Below are positions 62,914 to 64,000 of a DNA stretch of 64,000 nucleotides, piece by piece. The stretch is from Clostridium gasigenes (GTDB taxonomy: Bacteria; Bacillota; Clostridia; Clostridiales; Clostridiaceae). Under the pieces are notes generated by a model. The model did not search any database, was not told where the DNA came from, and saw only the letters and a list, made by a program, of their open reading frames with translations. Position 1 is the stretch's first letter, and each line of letters opens with the position of its first letter. Location: assembly GCF_900104115.1 (NCBI RefSeq), contig NZ_FNJM01000002.1, positions 186,001-250,000 of the forward strand, written 5' to 3'. Made by a program: the position numbers and the translations under genes.

Positions 62914-63684
62914 TTATTCCTTTATCCAATAACTACTACAATCATTAGTGCGTTCAATAAATCCATACTCTATTAGAGCTCTTCTAATAATAGCGTAGTC
63001 TTCATATATTCTTTTTAACATGCTATTTATTTCTTTTTCTGAGTATTTCCTTCCCTTTGAGAAATTCTTAACTATTTCAGCTAACACTATTATCTTCTTT
63101 TTCTCCTTAGCTGGATATGTCTTCACTGCCCCACTTTCATCCATATAATTTTTAATGATACTTTCTTTTTCCTTATCAGTAATATTATATCTATCATCTA
63201 GTATAGTTGCGGTTTTATGCGCATCACATAAAGCATCCTTTTCTAATATCTTTATCTTTTTCTTTGTTCCGCTAGATATAATCTCCATCATCGCTAAGAA
63301 CAATCTTGCTTGTTTCTCTTTTTCTCTTAATTTAAAACGATGATTTCTTATTGTTGAATGTGCAACGCCTATTTTCAAGGCAATTTCTTTATCAGTTAAC
63401 CCCGATGCTATCAGTACTAGTAGCTCCCTTTGCACCTCAGATATTCCAGTAAAAGTACTATTCATACCTAGTAAATACTCTAATGATGAACCATGACTTT
63501 TCTCTATATGCAATTCTGTTGCCTTTTTTGCATCATAAAGCATAGAATCTATTTCATATATTCTTCCCTTTGTAAATTCCTCCTCACAAATAATACATTT
63601 ATAACTTTCCCCCTCTTCAATAAATCCTCGCTTTACCTCTTCAATTGTTGCATCCCAAAATAGTTCTTTATTATTTTCATTCAT
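62914..63684 (-). CDS. LuxR-type HTH and DUF2087 transcription regulator
   Basis: About 256 residues from ATG 63684. N-terminal zinc-finger-like YKCIICEEEFTKG...HIEKSH segment (about 28-65), LuxR-type HTH (about 80-125: ISEVQRELLVLIASGLTDKEIALKIGVAHSTIRNHRFKLREKEKQA), and a C-terminal DUF2087 domain (TYPAKEKKKIIVLAEIVKNFSKGRKYSEKEINSMLKRIYEDYAIIRRALIEYGFIERTNDCSSYWI). The same three-part layout is seen in Firmicute DUF2087 regulators of unknown regulon. GAGG lies 11 bases upstream. Confidence 0.9.
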   Translation of the reverse strand: MNENNKELFWDATIEEVKRGFIEEGESYKCIICEEEFTKGRIYEIDSMLYDAKKATELHIEKSHGSSLEYLLGMNSTFTGISEVQRELLVLIASGLTDKEIALKIGVAHSTIRNHRFKLREKEKQARLFLAMMEIISSGTKKKIKILEKDALCDAHKTATILDDRYNITDKEKESIIKNYMDESGAVKTYPAKEKKKIIVLAEIVKNFSKGRKYSEKEINSMLKRIYEDYAIIRRALIEYGFIERTNDCSSYWIKE

Positions 63685-63806
63685 ATTACTCAACACCTCT
63701 TTTATATTTATCTCTATATTTATTTTATGCCCATTTTACTATTCTATCTACATATAAACAAACTTTTTAATATTAAGTTTACTAATTATTAATTTTATTG
63801 CTAACA

Positions 63807-63839
63807 AAAATAGTAGCCATATATAACAGCTACTATTTT
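63807..63839 (-). terminator. terminator after the end-of-window kinase
   Basis: Perfect stem AAAATAGTAGC / GCTACTATTTT with T-run on the minus strand. The rest of 63697-63972 is gene-free; an imperfect hairpin near 63916-63955 (TATGGTACGGTTCACCGTA) resembles the loop of the 42713 terminator. Confidence 0.75.
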
Positions 63840-63972
63840 ATCTAATTGTTTATATTCAAATTTATTGACCACTTATAAAACTACCAATCTTTATTTCTAA
63901 TTATTTCTTTACTTATGGTACGGTTCACCGTAACTATTATAAGTGAGGTTTTTACATTTAATATCTCTATAT

Positions 63973-64000
63973 TTATTTAACTGGTAATCTTACTTCAAAG
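63973..64000 (-). CDS. partial: C-terminal end of a sensor histidine kinase
   Basis: Only the last eight codons are in the window, FEVRLPVK followed by TAA. The ending is nearly the same as that of the VanS-like kinase at 27975 (FEVRLPIK), so the gene off the end is probably another sensor kinase. Evidence is short. Confidence 0.45.

Overview
The window is strongly AT-rich chromosomal DNA from a low-GC Gram-positive anaerobe, most likely Clostridium (sensu stricto) or a close relative. The signs are AGGAGG-type ribosome sites, many TTG/GTG codons ahead of better-placed ATG starts, a 53-residue rubredoxin, a lipoteichoic-acid synthase, several sugar PTS systems, a FliB-type methylase, a PyrR-type RNA hairpin ahead of a uracil permease and several OmpR-type two-component systems. 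About nine tenths of the genes are on the minus strand. I saw no rRNA, tRNA, CRISPR array, insertion sequence or prophage. The species cannot be named from this alone.

Layout. 1-10.6 kb: HxlR regulator with divergent SDR, S66 peptidase, an unknown gene, LtaS-like synthase, a three-gene MacAB-like efflux operon, an XRE/membrane-protein pair, beta-carbonic anhydrase. 10.7-17.7 kb: beta-glucoside PTS locus (two GH1 phospho-beta-glucosidases, EIIB, EIIC, EIIA) with an RpiR regulator and a ROK kinase. 17.9-21.7 kb: polar amino-acid ABC importer and uracil permease. 22-27.8 kb: DUF2975/XRE pair, glutathione peroxidase with OhrR-type regulator and matching operators, HAD phosphatase, rubredoxin, PadR pair, DegV. 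28-30.5 kb: VanR/VanS/VanY-like carboxypeptidase operon. 30.7-34 kb: small genes and gene remnants. 34.2-39.7 kb: Smr-less MutS2 relative behind a structured leader, a REC-PAS-PAS-GGDEF-EAL protein, a small-molecule exporter. 40-49.7 kb: nicotinamidase-like hydrolase, a GC-richer membrane gene with TetR, a Bce-type ABC/two-component module, a TDT transporter with a broken partner gene, and an NrtR-like regulator. 49.8-55.3 kb: alpha-glucoside operon (GH13, PTS EIICB, EEP phosphatase) with a LacI regulator whose HTH is shortened. 55.6-61.3 kb: a five-gene sensing and uptake module (response regulator, kinase, anchored unknown protein, solute-binding lipoprotein, organophosphate antiporter). 61.5-64 kb: FliB-like methylase, LuxR-HTH/DUF2087 regulator, and the tail of a kinase running off the end.

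The strongest points for follow-up are: (1) the 55.6-61.3 kb module, an OmpR-type counterpart of HptRSA/PgtABCP logic with a palindrome placed over the -35 region of the promoter for its last three genes; (2) the LacI-family regulator lacking six HTH residues while its two operators remain intact; (3) a dispersed family of about 60-bp palindromes at gene 3' ends, some of which supply the host gene's stop codon; (4) a nearly identical 29-30 bp promoter segment shared by an NrtR-like regulator and a distant nicotinamidase-like gene; (5) a branched leader RNA upstream of the MutS2 relative; and (6) several gene remnants (WYL regulator, OhrR tail, GNAT, TfoX, a small TDT-linked gene) suggesting ongoing reductive decay.
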